DNA of 64,000 bases from Anthocerotibacter panamensis C109. GTDB lineage: Bacteria; Cyanobacteriota; Cyanobacteriia; Gloeobacterales; Anthocerotibacteraceae. Within the stretch, counting starts at the first letter, position 1. Each line of letters begins with the position of its first letter. The notes under the pieces were generated by a model that ran no database searches, was not told the DNA's origin, and saw nothing but the letters and a program-made list of their open reading frames with translations. This document shows, piece by piece, positions 16,028 to 24,515 of this stretch. Where the stretch lies: contig NZ_CP062698.1 in NCBI RefSeq assembly GCF_018389385.1, forward strand, positions 623,501 through 687,500, read 5' to 3'. The translations under genes and the position numbers were made by a program.

Positions 16028-19002
16028 GTGGCAATGACGGAACAAGCAATCGAACAAGCCTTAATCGAAAAACTGGGCGATCTCAAATACAGCTATCGCC
16101 CGGATATCCGCGATCGCGCCACACTAGAGCAAAACTTCCGCAAAATGTTCGAAGCGCTCAATCGCGTGCATCTAACCGATGCCGAGTTTGCCCGACTGTT
16201 GGATCAGCTTGTCACGATGTCTTTGCCGCCGCCCGGCACCTGCGCGAGCGCAATAGCTTTGAGCGAGACGACGGCACGCCGCTGTTCTACACCCTGGTCA
16301 ATATCAAGGACTGGTGCAAAAACACCTTTGAGGTGGTCAACCAACTCCGCATCAACACCGACAGCAGCCACCACCGCTATGATGTGCTCCTGCTGATCAA
16401 TGGCGTGCCGGTGGTACAAATCGAGCTAAAAACCCTGGACATTAGCCCGCGCTGCGCCATGCAGCAGATCGTCGATTATAAAAACGACCCCGGCAACGGC
16501 TACAGCAAAACCCTGCTGTGCTTCCTGCAACTGTTCATCGTCAGCAACCGCAGCGATACTTGGTACTTCGCTAACAACAACAGCCGTCACTTTAGCTTTA
16601 ACGCAGATGAGCGATTTCTGCCGCTCTACCAGTTCGCCGGAGAGGACAACAAAAAAATTACCCATCTGGATAGTTTCTCCGAGACGTTTTTAGCCAAATG
16701 CACGTTGGGGCAAATGATCAGCCGCTACATGGTTCTGGTGGCCAGCGAACAAAAATTGATGATGATGCGCCCCTATCAGATTTATGCCGTCAAGGCCATT
16801 GTCGCGTGCATTCACCAGAACTGCGGCAATGGCTATATCTGGCACACCACCGGCAGCGGTAAGACGCTCACGTCCTTCAAGGCATCCACGCTGCTCAAGG
16901 ACAACCCGGACATTGAAAAATGCCTATTTGTAGTGGATCGCAAGGATTTGGATCGTCAGACGCGCGAAGAGTTCAACAAGTTTCAGGAAGGCTGCGTTGA
17001 AGAAAACACCAACACCGAAACCCTGGTGCAGCGGCTGCTCTCCGACAACTACGCCGATAAGATGATCGTCACCACCATCCAGAAGCTCGGTCTGGCGCTG
17101 GATGACAGCCCTAAAAGCAGTGGCAGGGGCGACTACAAGAAACGGTTGGAGCCGCTCAGTCAAAAACGCATCGTCTTCATCTTTGACGAATGCCATCGCT
17201 CGCAATTTGGCGAGAACCACAGGGCGATCAAGGAATTTTTCCCAAAGGCTCAGCTATTCGGCTTTACCGGCACGCCGATTTTTGAGGAAAACGCCAGTTA
17301 TCAGCAGATTCAAGGTCAGCAAGCTTCCTACACAACCACAGAAGACATCTTCCAGCAACAACTGCACGCCTACACCATCACCGACGCCATCGAAGACCGC
17401 AATGTCCTGCGCTTCCACATCGACTATTACAAGCCCGAAGGCAATCACACACCAGGGGAAGCCCTAGCTAAGAAAGCGATCGTGGAGGCGATTTTGGCCA
17501 AGCACGATGCTGCCACTGCTGGGCGCAAGTTCAACGCCATTCTGGCCACAAGCTCCATCAATGACGCTATCGAATACCATCGCTTGTTCCAGGAAATCCA
17601 AGCCCAAAAACAGACCGAAGACAGCACTTTCAAGCCTTTGAATATTGCCTGTGTGTTTTCCCCACCTGCTGAAGGCAATAAGGACGTGCAGCAGATTCAG
17701 GAAGATTTACCCCAGGAAAAGGCTGACAACCAGGTCGCCCCGGACGAGAAGAAGGCGGCGCTGAAGGCTATCATTGCCGATTACAACACCCGCTATGGCA
17801 CCAATCACGACATCAACACCTTTGACCTGTACTATCAGGATGTGCAAAAGCGCATTAAGGATCAGCAATACCCCAATCAGGACTTGCCCCATGCCCAGAA
17901 GATCGATGTGGTGATCGTGGTGGATATGCTGCTCACGGGTTTCGATTCCAAATTCCTGAATACGCTCTATGTGGATAAAAATCTGAAGTACCACGGGTTG
18001 ATTCAGGCGCTTTCGCGCACCAATCGGGTGCTGAATGATACTAAGCCTTCCGGCAAAATTCTCGACTTTCGCCAGCAGCAGCAGTCAGTTGATCAAGCCA
18101 TTACCCTTTTCTCTGGGGAACATCAGGAAAAAGCCAAAGAAATCTGGCTGGTCGATCCGGCTCCGGCGGTAATCGACAAACTGGAAACAGCGGTCACCAA
18201 GCTGGATGAGTTCATGCAGTCTCAGGGCGTGACCTATGCCCCAGAAGAGGTGGCCAATCTCAAGGGCGATGCCGCCCGCAGCCAGTTCATTAATCTGTTT
18301 AAGGAAGTCCAGCGGCTCAAAACCCAGCTTGACCAATACACCGATCTCACGCCAGAAAATACCACCGCCATCGATCAGGTGATTCCCCCAGACCAGTTGC
18401 AAGCCTTTCGGGGGGTGTATCTGGAAACGGCCCAGCGTTTGAAGGCTCAGCAAGACAAAGGTGGCAACGCGGCCAGCTTGGAGGCGCAGCAGCTCGATTT
18501 TGAATTTGTGCTGTTTGCCTCGGCGGTGATTGATTATGACTACATCATGACGCTACTGGCTCGCTATACTCAGGAGCAACCGGGTAAGCAGAAGATGAGC
18601 CGCGATGAGTTGATTGGCTTGATCCAGTCCGATGCGAAGTTTATGGACGATCGGGAAGATATTGCCGCCTATATCAGCACGCTGCAAGTGGGCAAAGGAT
18701 TGGACGAGAAGGCGATCCGCCAGGGATATGAGAGGTTCAAGGCAGAAAAGAGCAGCCGCGAGCTGGCGGAGATTGCCACCAAGCACGGGCTGGAACCTGA
18801 TGCGCTGCAAGCGTTTGTGGATGGCATTTTGCAGCGGATGATTTTCGATGGGGAACAGCTTAGCGACCTGCTGGCTCCCTTGGAGTTGGGCTGGAAGGCT
18901 CGCACAAAAAAGGAACTGGCGCTGATGGAGGATCTAATTCCGCTGTTGAAGAAGCTGGCGCAGGGGCGGGAGATTTCGGGGTTGGGGGCTTATGAGCAAT
19001 AA
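16028..19002 (+). pseudogene. hsdR: Second type I restriction subunit R, frameshifted near 16215
   Basis: The first frame (GTG 16028 or ATG 16034) reads normal HsdR up to FARLLDQLVT. The matching continuation DVFAAARHLRERNSF...LVNIKDWC then lies in the +3 frame from 16216, so one base (or four) is missing near 16213-16215. The downstream frame is open to 19002 and holds the nuclease core INGVPVVQIELKTLD, Walker A TGSGKT, DECHRSQ, GFTGTP and SRTNR. Without correction the product would start inside the nuclease domain at best (ATG 16333). Its last 40 bases are duplicated at 19691-19730. It belongs to the EcoR124-like subgroup and is not close to the first HsdR. Confidence 0.85.
18963..19002 (+). 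repeat. 40-base direct repeat, copy 1 (hsdR end)
   Basis: The last 40 bases of hsdR reappear at 19691-19730 with two mismatches. This copy ends in TTATGAGCAATAA, where ATGAGC could start a gene overlapping the hsdR stop. Confidence 0.85.
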
Positions 19003-19068
19003 TATTATTTCTAGTCACTCCCAACAGCTCGCACCTAATAGTGCTGTGTAAACCCCAGAAAACCAGCC

Positions 19069-19338
19069 ATGAACCCGATTCTGCAACAAATTCAACACCA
19101 TGCCGCTGTCCTGCCGTTATCATCGCAGGCGGAGCTACTGAACTATGCTGTTTACCTAGAACAAAAGGCACGGGAAAAAATGCCTGTCACTTCACCCCAA
19201 GCCCGCCGCGATCGCTTGACAGCAGCATTGGCGCAAGCGGTTGCCTTAAATCCTTTTGCGGAGATTGTAGACCCGGTTTCCTGGCAACGTGAACAACGTC
19301 AAGACCCCTCCTTGCCTGGGAGAAACGATGCTGATTGA
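19069..19338 (+). CDS. DUF2281-like antitoxin
   Basis: 89 residues. The helical N-terminus (ILQQIQHHAAVLPLSSQAELLNYAVYLEQKA) and the acidic, Pro-rich tail fit small DUF2281 antitoxins of PIN toxins. It overlaps the toxin gene by 11 bases, the usual coupling in such pairs. It would neutralise the toxin and repress its own promoter. It sits between the two copies of the 40-base repeat. Confidence 0.75.
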   Translation: MNPILQQIQHHAAVLPLSSQAELLNYAVYLEQKAREKMPVTSPQARRDRLTAALAQAVALNPFAEIVDPVSWQREQRQDPSLPGRNDAD

Positions 19339-19723
19339 CAGCAACTTGATTATTTACGCCACACAACCGCCCTATACCCAATTGCGTAGCTGGTTAGTGA
19401 ATGATGCCACCCATTATTCTGCTATCAGCCGTCTGGAAACATTGGGCTACCACCATTTAGGCGACGCTGGAAAACAGGCAATTATGGCGATTTTAGAAAA
19501 CTTGGATATTTTGATGATCAACACGGTCACGCTTGAAATTGCCATTGCGCTGCGCCAACAGCGAAAAATGTCGCTAGGCGATGCCCTAATTGCCGCAACC
19601 TGTTTAGAACATGACTTACCGTTAGCAACGGCAAATGATAAGGATTTTGAGTGGATAGCGGACTTAGTGATACATAATCCATTAGAACAAGGGGCGGGAG
19701 ATTTCGGGGTTGGGGGCGTATGA
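19328..19723 (+). CDS. PIN-domain toxin (VapC-like)
   Basis: 131 residues. PIN acidic residues can be seen: MLIDSNLIIY, SRLETLGY, MSLGDALIAA and TANDKDFEW. This type is a Mg-dependent ribonuclease held in check by its antitoxin. The last 11 residues (QGAGDFGVGGV) are encoded by the duplicated hsdR end, so the native toxin probably ended near VIHNPL. Activity may still be intact, because PIN tails are often dispensable. Confidence 0.82.
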   Translation: MLIDSNLIIYATQPPYTQLRSWLVNDATHYSAISRLETLGYHHLGDAGKQAIMAILENLDILMINTVTLEIAIALRQQRKMSLGDALIAATCLEHDLPLATANDKDFEWIADLVIHNPLEQGAGDFGVGGV

Positions 19724-19730
19724 GCAGTAA
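19691..19730 (+). repeat. 40-base direct repeat, copy 2
   Basis: Near-identical to 18963-19002 (two mismatches). Here ATGAGCAGTAAG leads directly into REP-like sequence. In this copy the ATG may be the original start of hsdM overlapping the hsdR stop, which would place the DUF559/REP cassette a few codons into hsdM. Confidence 0.85.
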
Positions 19731-19830
19731 GAACCACCCCGCCCCTTCGGGGCACCCCTCCAAAGGAGGGGAATGTAAGCGCTCCACAAAATTCCCCTCC
19801 TTTGGAGGGGTGGCAGGCGAAGCCTGACGG
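19731..19830. repeat. REP-like palindromes before DUF559
   Basis: Two facing units: ACCCCGCCCCTTCGGGGCACC followed by CCCTCCAAAGGAGGGGAAT, then ATTCCCCTCCTTTGGAGGGG followed by GGCAGGCGAAGCCTGACGGG. Each contains strong short hairpins (CCCCTTCGGGG, CCCTCCAAAGGAGGG, GCAGGCGAAGCCTG) and together they form an inverted pair about 20 bases apart. The same unit returns in tandem after the DUF559 segment. Confidence 0.85.
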
Positions 19831-19864
19831 GGTGGTCAAACAAACAAACGAAGCCAAATCCTTT

Positions 19865-21832
19865 ATGCGTGACTCTCAGCGATATATGTCTCTCCCCTAT
19901 AACCCAGCTCTCAAAGAAAGGGCTAGGGCACTGCGTCGTGCTGGGAATTTGGCTGAGGTGTTGCTGTGGAATCAACTCAAAAGGAAGCAGTTGTTTGGAC
20001 TAGATTTCGATCGCCAAAAAATTATCGGTAACTATATTGTCGATTTTTATTGTGCTGAGAAAGCTGTAGTGATTGAAGTGGATGGCAGTAGCCATGATGA
20101 TAAGGCGGAGTACGATGCTGAACGGGATGCGTTTCTGATGGGGCTACGGTTAGCGGTGATTCACCTGCGAGATGGTGATGTGAAGAGGAATCTGGCGGGT
20201 GTGATGGATTTTTTGCGGGGGCATCCGGCGTTGACTACCCCGCTAGAGGAAACCACCCCGCCCTTTCAGGGCACCCCTCCGAGGGAGACCACCCCGCCCC
20301 TTCGGGGCACCCCTCCAAGGGAGACCACCCCGCCCCTTCGGGGCACCCCTCCACGGGAGGGGAATAATTCCCCTCCTTTGGAGGGGGTAGGGGGTGGTTC
20401 TTCTTTCGAGGGGGTAGAAGGTGGTTCTCCTTTAGCCCTGTGGTATGACCAAAACCCAGACGACATCGCCGAATTTGAAAAACAGATGCGCCGCAAAGTG
20501 CATTACGTGATCAAACCCCAACACCTTTGGGGCAGCATTGCCGAAATGGCTCGAACCCAAAATGAAGAACTACTGCGAACCCTTCACGAGGGTTTCAAGT
20601 ACATTGAAGACGAATCCTTTGCAAGCACCTTCCAGGGCTTGTTTTCGGAAATCAATCTGGACTCTGAAAAACTCGGCAAAAAGTACAGCGATCGCAATGC
20701 CAAACTCTGCACCATTATCACCAAGATCGCCGAAGGTCTAGAGCAGTTCTCCACCAACAGCGATACTCTCGGCGATGCCTATGAATACCTAATCGGTCAG
20801 TTTGCCTCCGGTTCCGGCAAAAAAGCAGGCGAATTCTACACCCCGCAGCAGATCTCCAGCATCCTCTCCGCCATTGTCACCCTAGACAGCCAAGACCCCA
20901 GCACTGGCAAGAAAAAACATCTCGATAGCGTCCTCGACTTTGCCTGTGGTTCCGGTTCACTGCTGCTCAATGTGCGCCATCAGCTTGACTCCCACGGCAT
21001 CAGCAAAATCTACGGGCAGGAAAAGAACATCACCACCTACAACCTAGCCCGCATGAACATGTTGCTGCATGGGGTAAAGGATTCGGAGTTCGAGATTTTC
21101 CACGGCGATACGCTGCTCAACGACTGGGATATGCTGAGGGAAGCTAACCCCGCGAAAAAGCCTCATTTTGATGCCGTGGTGGCTAATCCGCCCTTCAGCT
21201 ATCGCTGGGAACCCACCGAGGCTATTGGCGAGGATGTGCGTTTCAAAAATTACGGCCTAGCGCCCAAATCCGCCGCCGACTTCGCCTTTTTGCTGCACGG
21301 TTTCCATTACCTCAAGCCAGAGGGCACGATGGCTATTATCCTGCCCCACGGTGTGCTGTTCCGGGGCGGCGCAGAGGAGCGCATTCGCCGCAAACTGCTA
21401 ACAGACGGCAACATCGACACCGTGATCGGCTTACCCGCCAATCTGTTCTATTCCACCGGCATCCCGGTGTGCATTCTGGTGCTGAAAAAGTGCAAGAAGC
21501 CCGATGATGTGCTGTTCATCAACGCTAGCGAGCACTTCGAGAAAGGCAAGCGGCAAAATCGCCTACTGCCAGAGCATATCGACAAGATTATCGACACCTA
21601 CCAGTTCCGCAAAGAAGAGGAGCGTTATTCGCGCCCAGTGCCCATGGAAGAAATTGAAACAAATGACTACAACCTCAATATTTCTCGCTATATCAGCACC
21701 GCCATATCGGAGGAAGAAATCAATCTCGGTGCTGTGAATAAGGAACTGCTAGCACTGGAAAATAAAATTGTGGCAGCCACCAAGAAGCATAATGAGTTTC
21801 TCAAGGAGCTTGGCTTACCGCCTTTACCCTGA
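19865..21832 (+). CDS. DUF559 nuclease-like domain fused in frame to HsdM lacking its N-terminal domain
   Basis: About 655 residues. From 19865 or the ATG at 19886 the protein starts with a full DUF559 domain (YNPALKERARALRRAGNLAE, NYIVDFYC, VVIEVDGSSHDD), a PD-(D/E)XK-like fold related to Vsr nucleases. A linker of three 12-residue units (TTPPLRGTPPRE) encoded by REP-like DNA follows, then a Gly/Ser-rich stretch. Type I HsdM picks up at ALWYDQNPDDIAEFEKQM with FACGSGSLL and ANPPFSYRW motifs. The HsdM_N helical domain expected before this point is missing. Whether the fusion is translated or is a passive read-through of an insertion is unknown. No hsdS follows. Confidence 0.8.
   Translation: MRDSQRYMSLPYNPALKERARALRRAGNLAEVLLWNQLKRKQLFGLDFDRQKIIGNYIVDFYCAEKAVVIEVDGSSHDDKAEYDAERDAFLMGLRLAVIHLRDGDVKRNLAGVMDFLRGHPALTTPLEETTPPFQGTPPRETTPPLRGTPPRETTPPLRGTPPREGNNSPPLEGVGGGSSFEGVEGGSPLALWYDQNPDDIAEFEKQMRRKVHYVIKPQHLWGSIAEMARTQNEELLRTLHEGFKYIEDESFASTFQGLFSEINLDSEKLGKKYSDRNAKLCTIITKIAEGLEQFSTNSDTLGDAYEYLIGQFASGSGKKAGEFYTPQQISSILSAIVTLDSQDPSTGKKKHLDSVLDFACGSGSLLLNVRHQLDSHGISKIYGQEKNITTYNLARMNMLLHGVKDSEFEIFHGDTLLNDWDMLREANPAKKPHFDAVVANPPFSYRWEPTEAIGEDVRFKNYGLAPKSAADFAFLLHGFHYLKPEGTMAIILPHGVLFRGGAEERIRRKLLTDGNIDTVIGLPANLFYSTGIPVCILVLKKCKKPDDVLFINASEHFEKGKRQNRLLPEHIDKIIDTYQFRKEEERYSRPVPMEEIETNDYNLNISRYISTAISEEEINLGAVNKELLALENKIVAATKKHNEFLKELGLPPLP
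20252..20359 (+). repeat. Three tandem 36-base REP-like units inside the fusion gene
   Basis: Units start at 20252, 20288 and 20324. Each begins ACCACCCCGCCC and contains CCCCTTCGGGG-type hairpins; the first has CTTTCAGGG instead. As 36 is divisible by three, the units keep the reading frame and encode a 12-residue repeat. An inverted relative follows to about 20395. There are no spacers. Confidence 0.9.
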
Positions 21833-21867
21833 TTTGAGTTTTGCTGAAATAGCAGTCTGTTCCCTTA

Positions 21868-21924
21868 GCTACCCGGCGTAAGCCCCGCGCTCTATGCAAA
21901 GCATAAGCGTCGGAAGGGTTTCAC
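21868..21924 (+). mobile_element. IS200/IS605-like end fragment, second copy
   Basis: GCGCTCTATGCAAAGCATAA and the following GTCGGAAGGGTTTCAC resemble the fragment at 69-123. The element has no transposase. As at the other copy, the stop codon of the next minus-strand gene (TGA at 21921-21923) is the TCA of this end. Confidence 0.45.
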
Positions 21925-22583
21925 CCAGAGGTTTTGCAAGGGCGGTAGTCTTGCTGCTGTTCCTCCTGCTCTTGGCGGGTGAGCAGCCAGACTCCATCCT
22001 GGTCATACCATCTCAGCCAAGAGCGCTCCAGCCCGCGATACGCTCCTTGCCATAGCCCCAGTCCCAACTGTAAGCCCTTTAGCCAGATGCGCGGCTCTGA
22101 CAAGGGCAGCGGCTCATAGCTACTGCCTTGGAGTTGGAAGATATGTAGCGTGCCAAGGTCAGGGTCGTAGGCGATGTAGTAGGGGATGCGCAGGATACGC
22201 TCATAGACCTCCCACTTGGTCGGGGGCAGGTGGTCTTCGCTGTGACCTAAGTCTTCGGAGGCAGTGGCTGAACAGAGCAATTCGACGACGACAAAGGGGC
22301 TGACTCCCTCATGCCAGACGAGATAGCCCAGATGGCGATAGGGCTCTTCGTACACTTGAGGTACCCCCAGCACCGCGAACCAATCGGGCTCTTTGTACCA
22401 ATGAGGATGGTGCAGGTCATAAAAAAGTTTGGTTCCCAGAGCAATAAAGCACTCCTCCAAAGCACAGACTGGCGGGCGAAAAGTTTCCCCGAGCAGGTGC
22501 ACTTGGGCGCGGTGTATTTCCTCTGGGCTTTCCCCTACAAACAGTGGGGTGGTTGGGGCTGAACGTGGCTGGCTGGCCTGCAT
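21921..22583 (-). CDS. Uma2 (DUF820) family PDDEXK-like protein
   Basis: About 220 residues; the ATG at 22583 is preferred over a TTG two codons earlier. The restriction-endonuclease-like core is seen: PDWFAVLGVPQVYEEPYRH, SPFVVVELLCSATASEDL, KWEVYERILRIPYYIAYDPD. Uma2 genes are abundant in cyanobacteria, and their role is not established. The C-terminal end (QEQEEQQQDYRPCKTSG) reads into an IS-like end, so the native tail may be shortened. Confidence 0.85.
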   Translation of the reverse strand: MQASQPRSAPTTPLFVGESPEEIHRAQVHLLGETFRPPVCALEECFIALGTKLFYDLHHPHWYKEPDWFAVLGVPQVYEEPYRHLGYLVWHEGVSPFVVVELLCSATASEDLGHSEDHLPPTKWEVYERILRIPYYIAYDPDLGTLHIFQLQGSSYEPLPLSEPRIWLKGLQLGLGLWQGAYRGLERSWLRWYDQDGVWLLTRQEQEEQQQDYRPCKTSG

Positions 22584-22771
22584 GAGCAACCGCAGATCGC
22601 TATACCTGACTTGTACTCACAATACGGAGGCAGAACCTCTGCACAAGGGAGTAGAGGTGCAAGGACGTTCTGTACTGCTTGCGTACTGAATTGACACTCC
22701 CCACGGCTGACCGAATCCGGGACCAGTAAAAGTTTTCAAGGCGGACCCAGCCAATCGCGACAGTACTATGC

Positions 22772-23173
22772 CTATCCCATCAGCATCACCGTATCGATGA
22801 CGTGGATAATTCCGTTGTCTGCTTCGATATCCGCCGCCAGGACGGTAGCATTTTTTACTGCAAAGCCGTCTGTGCAATCGATGGGGATAGACGAGCCCTC
22901 TACCGATCTGACCGCATGACATCGGGCGAGGTCCGCCTGTGTCAAGCAGCCCGCAACCACATGAAAGGTCAAGATCCGCGCCAACTGAGGCGGATTCTGC
23001 ACCAGGGTGGTGATGGTTCCGGGCGGGAGTTTGGCAAAGGCACTATCGGTGGGAGCGAATACGGTAAAAGGACCGGGGCTCTTGAGTACTTCCACCAAGC
23101 CCGCTACTTGGACTGCTGTCACCAACGTTTTGAAGGAACCCGCACCCACAGCGATATCGACAATATCTGACAT
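22772..23173 (-). CDS. cupS: CupS, fasciclin-domain subunit of the CO2-uptake NDH-1 complex
   Basis: 133 residues. I chose the ATG at 23173 because GAGG lies six bases before it. A single fasciclin (FAS1) domain fills the protein: [34 protein letters not shown] and a C-terminal [13 protein letters not shown]. In cyanobacteria the fasciclin protein next to cupA is CupS, a soluble partner of NdhF3-NdhD3-CupA. It is the last gene of the operon, 16 bases after cupA. No signal peptide is visible, which fits a cytoplasmic location on the complex. Confidence 0.9.
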   Translation of the reverse strand: MSDIVDIAVGAGSFKTLVTAVQVAGLVEVLKSPGPFTVFAPTDSAFAKLPPGTITTLVQNPPQLARILTFHVVAGCLTQADLARCHAVRSVEGSSIPIDCTDGFAVKNATVLAADIEADNGIIHVIDTVMLMG

Positions 23174-23189
23174 CTGACACCTCAAAGTA

Positions 23190-24476
23190 CTACCGATAGT
23201 CTTGCCGCTGAATATCCCTGAGCCGTGCCTCGGGCCGCAAGAAGCGGTCCATCTGGCCCTCGAAAAAGGCCCGGTTCACCAGCAGGTGCTTAGGGTTGGG
23301 GTCGTCAAGCGGGTAGTGCATGGCCTGACGCAACGCCTGAATGACTGCTGAAGTGACGCAGAACATCGAGCGCTGAAAACTGATACCCAATTGGATCAGC
23401 ATGTCCTCTTCGCCCCGGCAGTGCTGCTTGTAATACGCCACCAGATAGGGCGGCAGGAAGTGGAGCATATCTTGCATCAGGAGCGTCGGGGGAATGCCCG
23501 CTGTGCCCACCGGAAAGACATCGGCATAGAGGATGCCAAAGTGAAAGTCCTTTTGATTGTCAGGGACTTGCTTGGCTTGGGCGTTGTAGGACCGCGTTCC
23601 CCGAAAAGGAGCCGTGCGATAAAAGACAGCCTCGACATAGGGCAGAGCTGCCTCGTAGAGCCACATAAAGCCCTTCGACTTGGGAACGATCTCGTAGCAC
23701 TCACCCCGGATGTAGACATGGTGGTAGATGGGCCGCCCCGCGATGGCGAAGATGCCGTTGACCAGGAAATTCATAGCCTCGGGGACGCTTGTGATTTTGC
23801 CCTCGTCGTAGAGGTCCGACATCTCAAAAAAGACCGGAGCCATCACTTCCCAGAAGAGCCCCAGATTGCTGTAGTAGGACGCCTGACGGCACTGCTCCAA
23901 AAAGAGGTCCGGGAAGAGTTTATGTAGACCCAACAGCAACGGATTGCCTTTAAAGTAAGCCTTAATCGCCCGGTCAGCGTTGGCCCGGTACTCCTCGCTA
24001 TCCAGATAGGGGTCAAATTGCCCGCCCATATCCCGGTGCCAGAGCATCGAGCGCATACACGCCTCCGCGAACTCCATATTGATGCGGTCATGCCAGAGGT
24101 GATGTAAGAGGCGGGGCATTTTGCCGGACTCCCCCCGTTCGATAAAGACCCGTAACTCGGGATGCGCTGTCGCTGCCCCGCGCCAAATCCGTAAATCCGC
24201 GCTATCTCCTGCGTAGTGGTTGGGCAACTCCAGATATTCCTGCGGTAAAAAGTACTTAAAGAAAGGCAGCGGGTTCAGAAACTCGCGCTCTGCGATATAG
24301 AGCAGGTCGCGCCAGTAGAAATCCATCGGCACGGCGTAGGCTTTGTAGAGCCCGATGATCTGCATCAGGTTCTCGGGGGTGTCAGGGAGCATTGCCCCGC
24401 CCGCCTCCAGCCGGTGGACGATTTCAGCCAAGGGATGGGTCGAGGGGGGCAGTTTGGTCCGGGTCGTTGTGGTCAT
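23190..24476 (-). CDS. cupA: CO2 hydration protein CupA (ChpY)
   Basis: 428 residues of the CO2_hydr_prot family. Typical stretches are [37 protein letters not shown] and [19 protein letters not shown]. CupA binds the NdhF3-NdhD3 arm and couples NDH-1 electron flow to hydration of CO2 to bicarbonate; it carries the zinc site. The paralogue CupB is at 44607. At 428 residues it is longer than CupB (374), with an insert after FFKYF typical of the CupA branch. It sits between ndhD3 and cupS. Confidence 0.95.
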   Translation of the reverse strand: MTTTTRTKLPPSTHPLAEIVHRLEAGGAMLPDTPENLMQIIGLYKAYAVPMDFYWRDLLYIAEREFLNPLPFFKYFLPQEYLELPNHYAGDSADLRIWRGAATAHPELRVFIERGESGKMPRLLHHLWHDRINMEFAEACMRSMLWHRDMGGQFDPYLDSEEYRANADRAIKAYFKGNPLLLGLHKLFPDLFLEQCRQASYYSNLGLFWEVMAPVFFEMSDLYDEGKITSVPEAMNFLVNGIFAIAGRPIYHHVYIRGECYEIVPKSKGFMWLYEAALPYVEAVFYRTAPFRGTRSYNAQAKQVPDNQKDFHFGILYADVFPVGTAGIPPTLLMQDMLHFLPPYLVAYYKQHCRGEEDMLIQLGISFQRSMFCVTSAVIQALRQAMHYPLDDPNPKHLLVNRAFFEGQMDRFLRPEARLRDIQRQDYR

Positions 24477-24515
24477 CGGTGATACCTATAGGGTGGAACT
24501 TACAGGACAGGCGGG

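Noticed and set aside
20252-20395. Possible CRISPR array (36-base units)
   Set aside because: The units are contiguous with no spacers, contain TTCG-type hairpins and lie in an open frame.
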